From: Pyrococcus yayanosii CH1
Lineage (GTDB): Archaea > Methanobacteriota_B > Thermococci > Thermococcales > Thermococcaceae
NCBI RefSeq assembly: GCF_000215995.1
Contig: NC_015680.1
Coordinates: 1,315,160-1,379,159, forward strand
Length of the DNA stretch: 64,000 nucleotides
Reading direction: 5' to 3'
Shown: piece by piece, positions 25,823-34,261 of the stretch
Layout: each line of letters starts with the position of its first letter
Numbering within the stretch: position 1 is the stretch's first letter
Program-made: the position numbers and the translations under genes
Notes under the pieces: model-generated
What the model was told of the DNA's origin: nothing
The model's database searches: none
Seen by the model: the letters and a program-made list of their open reading frames with translations, nothing else

Positions 25823-26449
25823 ATGAGACCAATTACTCAAATACTCCTGGCTGAATTTGGGGGCAAAGTCATTACAAAAGAAGATCTGGAAAAGCTTTCC
25901 ACTTATTTGAAAGTAGATGATGTAGATTACCTTGTAAACTACCTCATTCAGTATGGCTACATCATAAGAATTCTAAGGGGGCTCTATTATGTTAAAACGC
26001 CAGTTGAGTTCTCTTTTAAGAGCTCTCCCACAATTTACAAACTCCTTTCATTGGGAATGAACAAAGTAACGAAAAACTGGTACTTTGGCCTCTTCACAGC
26101 ATTGGTTCTAAATGGATTAACTCACGAGCACTACACTACAATTTTCATAATCAACGACAAGATTGCAAGGACAAAAATCATCCGCGTAAATGGAACTCCG
26201 GTCAGAATAATCAAAACCAAAAGAAAGCTATTTGACTTTGGAATAGTGGAAAAAGGCGATATGAAAATTTCTGATTTAGAAAAAATACTTTTAGATTTCC
26301 TCTACTTTGGAAACTATGGGACAATTTCAAAAGAACTGGCTTTAAGAATCTGGAGAGAATACAAAGATAGTGCAGACTGGAAGAAGTTGAAGAAGTATTT
26401 GGAGAAATATCCAGAGTCCATTGCAAAGGTGGTTGGTGATGTTGAATAA
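25823..26449 (+). CDS. AbiEi-type antitoxin (type IV toxin-antitoxin)
   Basis: About 208 residues. The N-terminal winged helix (LLAEFGGKVITKEDLEKLS, then YLVNYLIQYGYIIRILRGLY) is the DNA-binding part, followed by the AbiEi C-terminal domain with KNWYFGLFTALVLNGLTHEH. In characterised pairs this protein represses the operon and counteracts the nucleotidyltransferase toxin without direct binding. The start at 25823 is chosen because it sits at the predicted transcription start; there is no Shine-Dalgarno sequence. Its 3' end overlaps the start of the toxin gene by 11 bases. Confidence 0.85.
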   Translation: MRPITQILLAEFGGKVITKEDLEKLSTYLKVDDVDYLVNYLIQYGYIIRILRGLYYVKTPVEFSFKSSPTIYKLLSLGMNKVTKNWYFGLFTALVLNGLTHEHYTTIFIINDKIARTKIIRVNGTPVRIIKTKRKLFDFGIVEKGDMKISDLEKILLDFLYFGNYGTISKELALRIWREYKDSADWKKLKKYLEKYPESIAKVVGDVE

Positions 26450-27456
26450 CGAACTTCTCTTCAAAATTAGGGAGAGCGAGAGGAAGGGATTTGCCAATTT
26501 TGTTTCCAAGAAGGTTGGTATTAAAAACGTAGAGTTGGTTGAGTGGGACTACATCATTCACACCATCCTCAAAGAGCTTGAAAAAGACCCTTATTTTAGA
26601 GAGAACTATGTTTTCAAAGGTGGGACATGCTTGGTTAAGTGCCATCTGGGCTATTACCGCTTTAGCAGGGATTTAGATTTTGCCTACAGAAACAGTGAAG
26701 AACTCCAAGAGATGTCAAGGAGTAAACTCAAGAAATTCCTAAGTGAAGAGACGGGAAAAATTGCCGAAACACTGAATTGCATTGCAAGAGACTTGGGATT
26801 GGAGTTTTATTACAGAGATCACAGTGACTTTAACAATCACCGCTACTTTAGCTTTTTGATAGGGCCCGGCTGGTTTAGAGAAATAATTGCCTATTCTCCC
26901 GCAGGAGAGAAGATAAAACTGGAGTTCAACTATGCTGAAAAGTTTGCATTTAAACCCAAAACAGCAAAAGCTCACACTCTTCTATCATGGAAAAAGGTGG
27001 AATTGGGAGTTGATGATTATGAGAAATACATTGAGTTTCTCGGGAATTATTATCCCATTAGGGTTTCAGCATATCAGGATAAGGAAATTTTGATTGAGAA
27101 AGTGAGGGCTATTCTAACAAGGAGGGAATTCAAACTGCGTGATTTGTATGACCTTTACAAGCTCCATCAGGTTAAGGGGCTGAAAATTAAAAAAATATGA
27201 GAAGCAAATAATAATGAAGGTGAAGAATTACCTCAGCATGAGCAACAATGCACGTGAGAACCTCTTGAAGACCCTTGAAGAGCTCAAGCGAGAAGATTAC
27301 TTGAATGTGCTCAAGCCAGAAGTTGAAAAAGACGCTGTCCTCATTGTTGAAGAATTTGACAAGGATAAGTTCTTTGAGTTTGTAGAATCTCTCAGGAAAG
27401 AATTGCTTGAATTGGTTGAATCAGAGAGATTTGCAATCTTCATTAAGGAGTGGTAA
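26439..27456 (+). pseudogene. AbiEii-type nucleotidyltransferase toxin, split by a frameshift at an A7 run
   Basis: The first frame (26439-27200) has the family motifs VFKGGTCLVK and RFSRDLDFAY (the GGT-like and DxD metal motifs) and a later KLEFNYAEK. It stops right after LKIKKI. Deleting one A from the seven-A run at 27189-27195 continues the frame into 27214-27456 (YEKQ, then MKVKNYLSM), giving about 338 residues ending in IFIKEW. Known AbiEii-like toxins transfer nucleotides to tRNA or other targets and stop growth. The catalytic half is complete in the first frame, so the short form could still be active, with the tail as a separate small protein. GGTGGTTGGTG precedes the ATG. Confidence 0.75.
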
Positions 27457-27595
27457 CAAAAGACTTCAGGTCATGTGATCCCCTTGAAAATCGAATCATC
27501 TACAACTCTTAGATCCTTTTTAATCAGGGCATGAAAAAGACTTATTAATATCAAAGAACACATTAACAGGCTGAAAACTTTCCGTGGTGGCGGCC

Positions 27596-27824
27596 ATGCA
27601 AAGACGAAAAAATGGTTCGAACTTAGAACCTGAGAGATGGGTCACGGGACACAAAAATGGTCTCGCGACCCATTATGAAGAAGCGCCAGAAGAGAAGTTT
27701 CCAGCCAATGGGCTTGAGTTCTTCATGGAATTGTTCGGTAGGGCTATGGGAGCAGTGTTTAGAGAAATTGCAGGGCTCTATGGTAGCCCCGCCGGGATTC
27801 GAACCCGGGTCGCGGGATCCAAAG
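27596..27824 (+). pseudogene. N-terminal part of the split SSV-type integrase
   Basis: From ATG 27596, preceded by GGTGG, 76 codons run into the right attachment site and encode GSPAGIRTRVAGSK from tRNA sequence, exactly as in the left fragment and in the same frame. Joining base 27824 to 6545 restores one gene. Beyond 27824 the frame only reads host tRNA sequence to 27871. TTATTAATA at about 27543 can serve as its promoter. The fragment alone lacks all catalytic residues. Confidence 0.85.
27781..27824. repeat. Right attachment site (attR) inside tRNA-Gln
   Basis: Same 44 bp as 6501-6544 with one difference (G at 27808). It covers the anticodon loop to the CCA end of the intact tRNA gene, so integration keeps the tRNA functional on this side. 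Confidence 0.92.
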
Positions 27825-27856
27825 TCCCGCATGCTTGGCCGCTACACCACGGGGCT
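27781..27856 (-). tRNA. tRNA-Gln (UUG)
   Basis: 76 bases on the minus strand with encoded CCA. The acceptor stem pairs AGCCCCG with CGGGGCT, the anticodon stem CGGGA/TCCCG holds the loop CTTTGGA with anticodon TTG, and the T arm CCGGG-TTCGAAT-CCCGG is canonical. TTTTTAAACC at about 27880-27890 is a suitable TATA box. It is the integration target of the island. Confidence 0.95.
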
Positions 27857-27996
27857 ACATCCAAGAGATAATGCTAGAAAAGGGTTTAAAAAGGTTTAAG
27901 GCCACGAATAAATTACCATTTGTCAATATTCCCGAACACCATAGTCTATAGAAAATCTTAAATACAAGCTCGTCAGAATCGGGGCGAGGTGAAGCT

Positions 27997-28941
27997 ATGC
28001 TCGGCGGTGGAGGTCTTGCCCTTGTAATCTTGGGACTGTTTCTCCTGTTGATGCTCCTCCTGAGTGTTAAGGTAATTCGGCCATACCAGAAAGGCCTCGT
28101 CGAGAGGTTAGGAAAGTTCAACAGGATTCTCGAGCCAGGCATCCATTTTATCATCCCTTTCATGGAACGCGTCAAGGTAGTGGACATGCGCGAGCACGTT
28201 GTCGATGTTCCACCCCAGGAGGTTATCTGTAAGGACAACGTCGTTGTTACCGTTGATGCCGTCGTCTACTACCAAGTAATCGACCCAATCAAGGCCGTTT
28301 ACAACGTCAGCGACTTTCTGATAGCGATAGTCAAGCTGGCCCAAACTAACCTGAGGGCCATAATCGGCGAGATGGAGCTTGATGAAACGCTCAGCGGCAG
28401 GGACATAATCAATGCCCGCTTGAGAGAAGAGCTCGACAAGATAACAGACCGCTGGGGCGTCAAGATTACCCGCGTTGAGATACAGCGCATAGACCCGCCG
28501 AAGGATATACAGGAAGCCATGGCCAAGCAGATGACGGCTGAAAGAGAAAAGAGGGCAATGATACTTCTCGCGGAGGGTAAGAAGGAAGCTGCCATCAAGG
28601 AGGCGGAGGGTGAAAGGCAGGCGGCTATCCTTAGGGCCGAGGGTGAAAAGCAGAGGCAGATACTCATCGCCGAGGGTCAGGCCAAAGCCATAAGGAAGGT
28701 CCTCGAAGCCCTGAAAGAAGCGGACGAGAAGTACCTCACGCTTCAGTACATCGAGAAGCTGCCCGAGTTGGCCAAATACGGTAACCTCATAGTGCCCTAT
28801 GACACCGAGGCTTTAATAGGCCTGCTAAGAATCCTCCAGAAGGTCAAGAACACCGAGCCTCTGAAGGGGGAAAAGACAACCGAAGGGGACAAAAGTTCAA
28901 GCAATGAGGACTTACAAAAGCTTAAAGACCTAATGGAGTAA
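27997..28941 (+). CDS. SPFH/stomatin-like membrane protein
   Basis: 314 residues. One N-terminal membrane segment (LALVILGLFLLLMLLLSV) precedes the SPFH (prohibitin) domain with YQKGLVERLGKFNRILEPGI, EVICKDNVVVTVDAVVYYQV and VEIQRIDPPKDIQEAM, then a long Ala/Glu-rich coiled coil (AEGKKEAAIKEAEGERQAA). Pyrococcal stomatins oligomerise in the membrane, and their C-terminus can be cut by the NfeD-type protease 1510-N. The next gene encodes the short NfeD-like partner. GAGGTGA precedes the ATG, and CTTAAATAC at about 27958 fits a TATA box. Confidence 0.93.
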   Translation: MLGGGGLALVILGLFLLLMLLLSVKVIRPYQKGLVERLGKFNRILEPGIHFIIPFMERVKVVDMREHVVDVPPQEVICKDNVVVTVDAVVYYQVIDPIKAVYNVSDFLIAIVKLAQTNLRAIIGEMELDETLSGRDIINARLREELDKITDRWGVKITRVEIQRIDPPKDIQEAMAKQMTAEREKRAMILLAEGKKEAAIKEAEGERQAAILRAEGEKQRQILIAEGQAKAIRKVLEALKEADEKYLTLQYIEKLPELAKYGNLIVPYDTEALIGLLRILQKVKNTEPLKGEKTTEGDKSSSNEDLQKLKDLME

Positions 28942-28959
28942 AGCCTGAAGGGTGAGAAC

Positions 28960-29388
28960 ATGGATGGTCTTCCATACCTTCTTCTAATTTTGGGCCTCCT
29001 GATAATCGTTCTCGACATGGTAATCTCGGCATTCATAACCCCCATAGGAATAGCCTTCGCCGTATTGGGCCTTCTCATGATCTTCAACGTGCATTTCTAT
29101 ACCGCCTTCGTTGTCTCATTGATTGCTGCCGTCGTGGGTTACCTCGCCTTCGCGAGGCTCATTAAGAGGGAAACCTTGGATATAGGGAAAAAGAAGTATA
29201 CCTTCGAGCTCAGGGGAAAAGTTGGGCTGGTCGTTAAGGTTGCAGAAGACCACTACCTAGTAGAGCTTGAGGGAGATAAGTGGATAGCTCTCAGCGACGA
29301 TCCTCTAAGCGTCGGGGATGAGGTCATCGTTGTCGACGTTGACGGCGTGAAGCTCAGAGTGAAAAAACGGACTCCTCCAAAGGGATAA
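28960..29388 (+). CDS. NfeD-like short membrane protein with OB-fold domain
   Basis: 142 residues. The N-terminal half is made of two to three membrane helices ([54 protein letters not shown]), the C-terminal half is a soluble OB-type beta barrel with [20 protein letters not shown]. This is the short NfeD form without the serine-protease domain. It forms a conserved pair with the stomatin gene 18 bases upstream, probably stabilising or guiding its membrane assemblies. Its 3' end overlaps by 35 bases the end of the convergent zinc-ribbon gene. Confidence 0.88.
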   Translation: MDGLPYLLLILGLLIIVLDMVISAFITPIGIAFAVLGLLMIFNVHFYTAFVVSLIAAVVGYLAFARLIKRETLDIGKKKYTFELRGKVGLVVKVAEDHYLVELEGDKWIALSDDPLSVGDEVIVVDVDGVKLRVKKRTPPKG

Positions 29389-30031
29389 CTTCCAGCGTCG
29401 TCTCGAAGGATGTCTCCGATGTATACACGAAGCCACACCTGTCGCAGACAAGGTAGTCTCCGGCGCTCCTAAGGGGCGCAAAACACACTGGACACTTATA
29501 CTCTTCCCCTCTCAGCCTCTCAAAAACACCATCCAGCATCACGAGTATCTTTAAATCCTCTTCCCAATCCTCATGGAGCATTCCCCAGTAGGGGAGACTC
29601 ACCGGAACGCCTTCTTCCAAGATTAAGGGGTTTATCCCGATGCTCCTGATGCCCGGGGGGAGCTTCTGGGCGGGCTCTATGCTCACGACATCCTGTTCGT
29701 AAAACTCAATGTGCTCTACCCTCACGGTCACGCCCCTCGATAGGCGAGACCTAAGGGGAAACAGCTGGAGGAAGAGAGCCTCCCTCTCAACGTTCCAGCT
29801 GGCAGTTAGGGCAACGCTCCCCTTCGTGTAGAAGAGCGTTACTGTGGAGTCATCGGAATTCTCTCCAGAAAAGGAGAAACCTAGCTTAGCAAGAGCTCTC
29901 CTTACGAAGCGGGGCTTGGGAAATCCTTTTTCTAATAGAGCTTCACCCAGCCATCCGGCGAGTGCCATGGAATAGCCTATGTAAGCCTGCCTCTGAATCC
30001 TTAGATAGGCCACGCTGGGAACAAGCTTCAT
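29354..30031 (-). CDS. Hypothetical protein with C-terminal zinc ribbon
   Basis: 225 residues from the ATG at 30031, where GGTAGGG lies just upstream; a longer frame to 30079 would overlap the exchanger gene. Residues 1-160 are of mixed alpha/beta type without a family I know. Residues about 180-215 hold the ribbon KCPVC-x(12)-CDRC, with the cysteines for one zinc. Cytoplasmic, no membrane segment. It follows the exchanger gene by 11 bases, so they form an operon. The function is unknown; zinc ribbons often serve as nucleic-acid or protein contacts. Confidence 0.7.
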   Translation of the reverse strand: MKLVPSVAYLRIQRQAYIGYSMALAGWLGEALLEKGFPKPRFVRRALAKLGFSFSGENSDDSTVTLFYTKGSVALTASWNVEREALFLQLFPLRSRLSRGVTVRVEHIEFYEQDVVSIEPAQKLPPGIRSIGINPLILEEGVPVSLPYWGMLHEDWEEDLKILVMLDGVFERLRGEEYKCPVCFAPLRSAGDYLVCDRCGFVYTSETSFETTLEVIPLEESVFSL

Positions 30032-30042
30032 CCCTACCTTCT

Positions 30043-30966
30043 TTATCCCCCGGGTATATACACCTTTCCCTCGATCCAAAGCCAGAGGAAGTAGACATAT
30101 ATCGCGAGGAGGACAACGGCAGTCTTCCTGCTAACCTGGTGATTCTTGAAGAGAGAGAATGTCAAGAGAGCCATAACGACGAGCGTAAAAGGCATAACCA
30201 CAGAGAATATACTCTCATGAACAGGTAACGGCCTTATGATAGAGGCAACACCAATAACCATGAGCATGTCAAGGATATTTGCCCCCACAATGTTTCCGAC
30301 GCTTACGTTTGGCACCTTCTTCAGGGTCGCCATAAGGGAGTTGGCGAATTCTGGAAGGGACGTTCCAATGGACACGAGTGTCACTCCTATGACGACCTCG
30401 GGAACGCCCAAGGCAATTGCAATCGTGACCGCACCCTTAACGACGAGCTTCGCTCCGGCGATTACCATAACGCCAGAAAGTAAGAGCACGAGAACATCCT
30501 TTTTAAAATCGCCGCTTCTCCCCGCACTAACATCCTCCAGCCTTACATGCTTTCTGTAGAGGTAGTACAGGAAGGCAGCGTACATGAGAACTAAGGAAAG
30601 CCCATCGAACCGGCTTATTACACCATCCCGCATGAGGAACCAGACGTAGAGAGTAACTATGAGCATTATCAGTGAGTTTTCTCCAGCTATTTTATCCACC
30701 TTAAGAGGCATTATAAGGGCAGATATAGCCAATATAAGAGCGATGTTGGCGAGGGCACTTCCTATGGCGTTTCCAAGGGCCACATCGGTGTTTCCTTGAT
30801 ACGATGACACAGCCGAGACCGTAACCTCAGGAAGCGTCGTAGCGATGCTGGCTAGGACAAGGGCTATCACGAACTCGCTGACGCCGAAGTTCTTCGCAAC
30901 TCTCGTGGCAGCCTCAACGAAGATGTCACTTCCCTTGATGAGCAAGAGAAGGCCCACAATGAACAT
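30043..30966 (-). CDS. Calcium/sodium antiporter, CaCA family (YrbG-like)
   Basis: About 307 residues with ten hydrophobic segments arranged as two inverted halves. Both halves carry the ion-binding alpha repeat: ATTLPEVTVSAVSS with GNAIGSALANI, and GTSLPEFANSLMAT with GNIVGANILDM, where the acidic residues bind the cations. These proteins exchange calcium for sodium or protons across the cytoplasmic membrane. The start at 30966 is preferred because GGAGGTG lies four bases upstream; an earlier TTG start at 31014 adds 16 residues. TTTAAAAAG at about 31017-31025 is a matching TATA box. Confidence 0.9.
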   Translation of the reverse strand: MFIVGLLLLIKGSDIFVEAATRVAKNFGVSEFVIALVLASIATTLPEVTVSAVSSYQGNTDVALGNAIGSALANIALILAISALIMPLKVDKIAGENSLIMLIVTLYVWFLMRDGVISRFDGLSLVLMYAAFLYYLYRKHVRLEDVSAGRSGDFKKDVLVLLLSGVMVIAGAKLVVKGAVTIAIALGVPEVVIGVTLVSIGTSLPEFANSLMATLKKVPNVSVGNIVGANILDMLMVIGVASIIRPLPVHESIFSVVMPFTLVVMALLTFSLFKNHQVSRKTAVVLLAIYVYFLWLWIEGKVYIPGG

Positions 30967-31030
30967 AAGCACCTCCGTCAGCAAGGCCTTTCCCCAGCCC
31001 AGTTTCAAGAACAATTCTTTTTAAATCTAA

Positions 31031-31103
31031 CCCGATGCTGAAGGCAGCTGACTCCTCCCAGCCGTGAATTGCGGTGGTTCATCGGGCAGGTTACCACCAT
31101 CAG
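31031..31103 (+). ncRNA. Candidate structured RNA with pseudoknot potential
   Basis: In the 173-base spacer between the exchanger and the next minus-strand gene, two pairings overlap in a pseudoknot pattern: CCCGATG (31031-31037) with CATCGGG (31080-31086), and GGTGGT (31073-31078) with ACCACC (31093-31098). CTGA and GTGA between them could make a K-turn or K-loop, as in archaeal H/ACA RNAs, but the ACA box is not in the standard place. A palindromic TTTTTAAA at about 31016-31023 could drive transcription both ways. The strand is uncertain. No family match was possible. Confidence 0.3.
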
Positions 31104-31139
31104 ACATGACCAGAAGCACTATCAAATGAGGCATGATCC

Positions 31140-32219
31140 CTAAACCCCGAGGTCCCTCAGGATAGACTCTATCTCCTTCAGATCTCTGTCCTTCTCCTCC
31201 TCTTCCTCGACCTTGACGCCCACGCTTGCAATGAGCTCCTGCACCTGCTTCTCAAGTCTCTTTAGTTCCTCAAACTGAAGCCTCAGCTTCTCGTAGAACT
31301 CCTTCTCTATGGGCGTCACAGGCACCGGCTGTTCTATAGCTTCTCCTACGCGGTCAAGAATTCCCACCAGCTCGTAAAGGGTGCGGTGAATCTTGATGAA
31401 GCTCTTTTCAGGTCCGAGTTCCTTCCCACCCTCCTCCATTGGAAGCTTTAATCTCTTGACACCAACTATTACAGAGGTCAAAGAAGAGTATATCTCCTCT
31501 TTGGGCGCCGCTATAACGGCGAGCTTTCTGAGGTCTTTGAGCAGGGACACAAGGTTTTCCCTCAGCTTTTCAAACTCTTCCCGGCCTTTTCCGGTCAGCA
31601 CATAGACCTTCCCAATATCCCTAAGGGAGAGGAGCCCCCTCTTTGCTTGGTAGAGGCCATCCCGAATCTTCTCGGGAGGCAGGTCTATCGCAATCGTCAG
31701 GAGATCCAGGAACTCCCGAAGTTCTTCATCCTTCCGCCTCTCTATCACGGTCTCGAGCTTTTCAATTTCCTCTTCAAGCTCAGATAGTACTTCCTGCTTT
31801 AGCTCTTCCTTGACTTCCTTTTTAACATCTTCAAAGACCGAATTAAGTTCGTTAATCCTCTTATCAAGCTCACTTATCTTTGGGACGACGTTTTCAAGCC
31901 CAAGTAATTTACCCCTTAGTTCCTTAAGTTCCTTGTCAAGGGATGACAATTTGTCCTGAAGCCCCTTAAGTTTCCATGAGAACACATCCTCAAGGGCGTC
32001 TTTCTCTTTTCTTTCCTCCTTACTCAGCCTTTTCTCAAACTTTCTGAGCTCCTCCTGAACCCATTCTCTAACCTTCCCAACATCCTTCCTATATTCCTCA
32101 ACTAAGTCTCTTAATTCGAAATATCTTCCAGTAACTTTGTTAACGATTGTATGGACATAGTAGGCCAAGACAACACCAACAACGATGGCCAAGATTATTG
32201 AAATTACCTCGAGGGACAT
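31140..32219 (-). CDS. Membrane-anchored coiled-coil protein next to the che genes
   Basis: 359 residues. A single N-terminal membrane helix (ISIILAIVVGVVLAYYV) is followed by long coiled coils (residues about 35-165, KEELKQEVLSELEEEIEKLE), then a region (about 165-340) resembling a helical dimer, and an acidic tail. There is no enzyme motif. It follows cheW by about 60 bases on the same strand and is likely cotranscribed with cheW and mcp. A second membrane-anchored coiled-coil protein lies near the other end of the cluster. A structural or partner role in the chemoreceptor array is inferred from position only. GAGAG precedes the ATG. Confidence 0.65.
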   Translation of the reverse strand: MSLEVISIILAIVVGVVLAYYVHTIVNKVTGRYFELRDLVEEYRKDVGKVREWVQEELRKFEKRLSKEERKEKDALEDVFSWKLKGLQDKLSSLDKELKELRGKLLGLENVVPKISELDKRINELNSVFEDVKKEVKEELKQEVLSELEEEIEKLETVIERRKDEELREFLDLLTIAIDLPPEKIRDGLYQAKRGLLSLRDIGKVYVLTGKGREEFEKLRENLVSLLKDLRKLAVIAAPKEEIYSSLTSVIVGVKRLKLPMEEGGKELGPEKSFIKIHRTLYELVGILDRVGEAIEQPVPVTPIEKEFYEKLRLQFEELKRLEKQVQELIASVGVKVEEEEEKDRDLKEIESILRDLGV

Positions 32220-32280
32220 CTCTCTGAAATTCAGCTCGAATATATTTAAATGTGACGTAAGGAATTAAAAAAGATTAGCA

Positions 32281-32718
32281 TCAAATGCTCTCTCCAAGCA
32301 GCTTGTCGAGATCAAGCATTATAAGAAGCCTCTCGCCGTTGTTTATTTTTGCTATGCCTTTAATAAACCTCATGTCCACCTTGGAAGCCAACGTCTTGGG
32401 GGGCTGTTCTATCTGGTCCTCCGTGAGGGTTAATACGTCCGAAACGGCATCCACGATAACTCCCACTATTTCTCCATTAACTTCGGCAATTATTATTTTC
32501 TTGTTCTCAAGATCACCCTCATCATAATACCCCAGCAGCTTCTTCAGATTTACAACGGTTGTTATCTGACCTCTAAGGTTTATGACACCCTCGACAAAGT
32601 CCGGAGCATTTGGCACCCTTGTTATTGGCATCATGTCCTTTATTTCCCTGACTTTGGATATTTCAAGGCAGAATTCCTCATTTCCCAACCTAAAGGCGAC
32701 AACCTGAACCTCTGTCAT
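32281..32718 (-). CDS. cheW: CheW chemotaxis coupling protein
   Basis: 145 residues, normal length. The CheW double-barrel signatures are present: VVAFRLGNEEFCLEISKVRE, RVPNAPDFVEGVINLRGQIT, and the later DVLTLTEDQIEQPPK and MRFIKGIAKINNGERLLIML. CheW bridges receptors and CheA at the inner membrane face. GAGGTGATGGTGT precedes the ATG, and the receptor gene upstream ends 11 bases away, so receptor and coupler are made together. Divergent to the rest of the che genes. Confidence 0.95.
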   Translation of the reverse strand: MTEVQVVAFRLGNEEFCLEISKVREIKDMMPITRVPNAPDFVEGVINLRGQITTVVNLKKLLGYYDEGDLENKKIIIAEVNGEIVGVIVDAVSDVLTLTEDQIEQPPKTLASKVDMRFIKGIAKINNGERLLIMLDLDKLLGESI

Positions 32719-32729
32719 ACACCATCACC

Positions 32730-33956
32730 TCACGAAACTTTACCAAGATATTCGAGCACCCGGTTTAGTATTACCTCAGTCCGGGAGATTTTATCCCTAA
32801 TGGTCTCGGCAAGAGATATAGCCCCACGGACCTTCTCAACAAGATCCATGGCAAACTCTATAGTTTCTGACATATTTTGGGAAATTGAGTCAATATTTTC
32901 CACGAGCATTTGAACGGAGTTGGCCTGATCTTCTATACCCTCTGAAAGCTCCTTAACCATTGTAGCTGTTTCATTTGCTCTCCTTGCTATATCGTCAAAC
33001 GCTGCTATGAGTTCCTGTATTGCCTCCCTGACCTCTTGGGTAGCATTAGTGTTCTCCCGTATGGAATCTATAACTTTATTTATGTTTTCCTGCATATCCC
33101 TAATAAGATTCCCAATTTGCTCTGCGGACGCCCTCGAGCGATCTGCAAGTTCTCTTATGTTTTCAGCTACAACTGCAAATCCTTTACCAGCTTCTCCTGC
33201 CCTAGCAGCCTCTATAGCGGCATTCAAAGCAAGAAGGTTAGTCTGACCCGCTATTGTAGTGATAACATCGACTATTTCATCAATCCTTTTTGAATATTCT
33301 GCCAAGATATTAATGGCATCTTCCATGCCCTTACTGACCTCGCTAATTCTGGACACTTTTAAAGCAGCATTGTCCGAGATCTCCCGTCCCTTTTCTGCCA
33401 CTGAGGCAGATTCTAGAGCAAATTCAGCCAATTGTTGTGCCTGAACATTCATTTCTTCTATACCTGCAGAAAGAGTCTGAATGTAATCATTGAGTTCAGC
33501 GACCTTGCTCTTCTCCCTCTCTAAGAGATTAATGAGGTTGTCGGCGTTTTTAAGTTCCTCAATGTTAATACTTTCGAAATCCGCCTCAATACTCTCTACA
33601 AGTTTTTTACCTTCCTCCAAATGAGCTCTAACTTCTTCAACACTATTCCTAATCCCAGAGGACGCAGGTACAGGCGTTTTAGTATCTTTTCCAACTCTTT
33701 CTATCATCCTTGAAAGTCTTTCGAGAATTCCTCTATCTATGAGTGGCAAATCAACTGGAACCTCGGGACTTTTCCCCTCGACGAGCTCGCGAATATATTT
33801 CATGACTATGTTGTATAGACTAGCCCTTTTAGTCTCTCCTTTTCTTAAGAGAGGAATTAGAATTGCCACTCCACAAGCGACACCTAGCAGAAGAGAATAT
33901 TGAGCTAGAAAAGCTGCAAGTATGGGGGATGCAATTGTCCACACGTTTTTCTTCAA
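32730..33956 (-). CDS. Methyl-accepting chemotaxis protein without extracytoplasmic sensor
   Basis: About 408 residues from a TTG at 33956 that has GGGGGAGGGG upstream; an earlier TTG at 34010 lacks a site. An N-terminal hydrophobic stretch ([26 protein letters not shown]), long enough for a hairpin of two spans, is followed directly by the coiled-coil signalling domain with the conserved tip [20 protein letters not shown]. No Cache or 4HB sensor lies between the spans, and no HAMP is clear. It may sense membrane or cytoplasmic state, or serve as a structural receptor. Cotranscribed with cheW. Confidence 0.88.
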   Translation of the reverse strand: MKKNVWTIASPILAAFLAQYSLLLGVACGVAILIPLLRKGETKRASLYNIVMKYIRELVEGKSPEVPVDLPLIDRGILERLSRMIERVGKDTKTPVPASSGIRNSVEEVRAHLEEGKKLVESIEADFESINIEELKNADNLINLLEREKSKVAELNDYIQTLSAGIEEMNVQAQQLAEFALESASVAEKGREISDNAALKVSRISEVSKGMEDAINILAEYSKRIDEIVDVITTIAGQTNLLALNAAIEAARAGEAGKGFAVVAENIRELADRSRASAEQIGNLIRDMQENINKVIDSIRENTNATQEVREAIQELIAAFDDIARRANETATMVKELSEGIEDQANSVQMLVENIDSISQNMSETIEFAMDLVEKVRGAISLAETIRDKISRTEVILNRVLEYLGKVS

Positions 33957-34010
33957 CGTTGACCCCTCCCCCAGATTCTTGCCAAGATAATCGGGTGCGT
34001 GATTGGACAA

Positions 34011-34261
34011 AGTTTAATTTAATTTTCGTGTTATTATGTTAAACTCATTCAGGATTAAAAAGTTTTCGTTAGCCAAAATACCCCTCTACATAAAACGCAT
34101 GTGCTCATTTTAAGATGTAAAAACCTACAAAGGCACCTACACAATCAGCTACATACAAAATATTTTTATTGAAGATTAGCAATTATTGTATAATGGACAA
34201 GAGTTCGGATTAAATTATTAGATATACCCTAACCAAAGACCTAACTAAAGAGGGAGGTCCA
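34011..34261. promoter_or_regulatory. Divergent promoter region of the che cluster
   Basis: A 250-base AT-rich spacer separates mcp (minus) and cheR (plus). TTAAATTATTAGATATA at about 34212-34228 is a possible TATA region for cheR, and AAATTAAATTAAAC at about 34014-34027 one for mcp. GGGAGGT lies five bases before the cheR start. No clear inverted repeat was noticed. Confidence 0.4.

Larger units (their letters stand above)
6501..27824. mobile_element. Integrated element in tRNA-Gln(UUG), SSV-type (resembles genomic island PYG1)
   Basis: The region lies between two copies of a 44-bp sequence (6501-6544 and 27781-27824, one mismatch) that is the 3' half of tRNA-Gln. The copies are 21280 bases apart. 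The integrase gene is split: an N-terminal fragment reads into the right copy and a C-terminal fragment reads out of the left copy, in the same frame. That is the hallmark of SSV-type integration. Coding and non-coding DNA inside is clearly richer in A+T than the flanking genome. No capsid, portal or conjugation genes were recognised; cargo is mostly defence-like (McrBC, nucleases, AbiE). The size and location fit the P. yayanosii PYG1 island as I remember it. Confidence 0.9.

Noticed and set aside
27584-27871. 95-codon frame taken as an independent protein
   Set aside because: Its second half is the translation of tRNA-Gln and host sequence; only 27596-27824 belongs to the split integrase.
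31031-31103. Fluoride or yybP-ykoY (Mn) riboswitch ahead of the exchanger
   Set aside because: The conserved cores I remember for these classes are not present, and the orientation of the structure relative to the exchanger is unclear.
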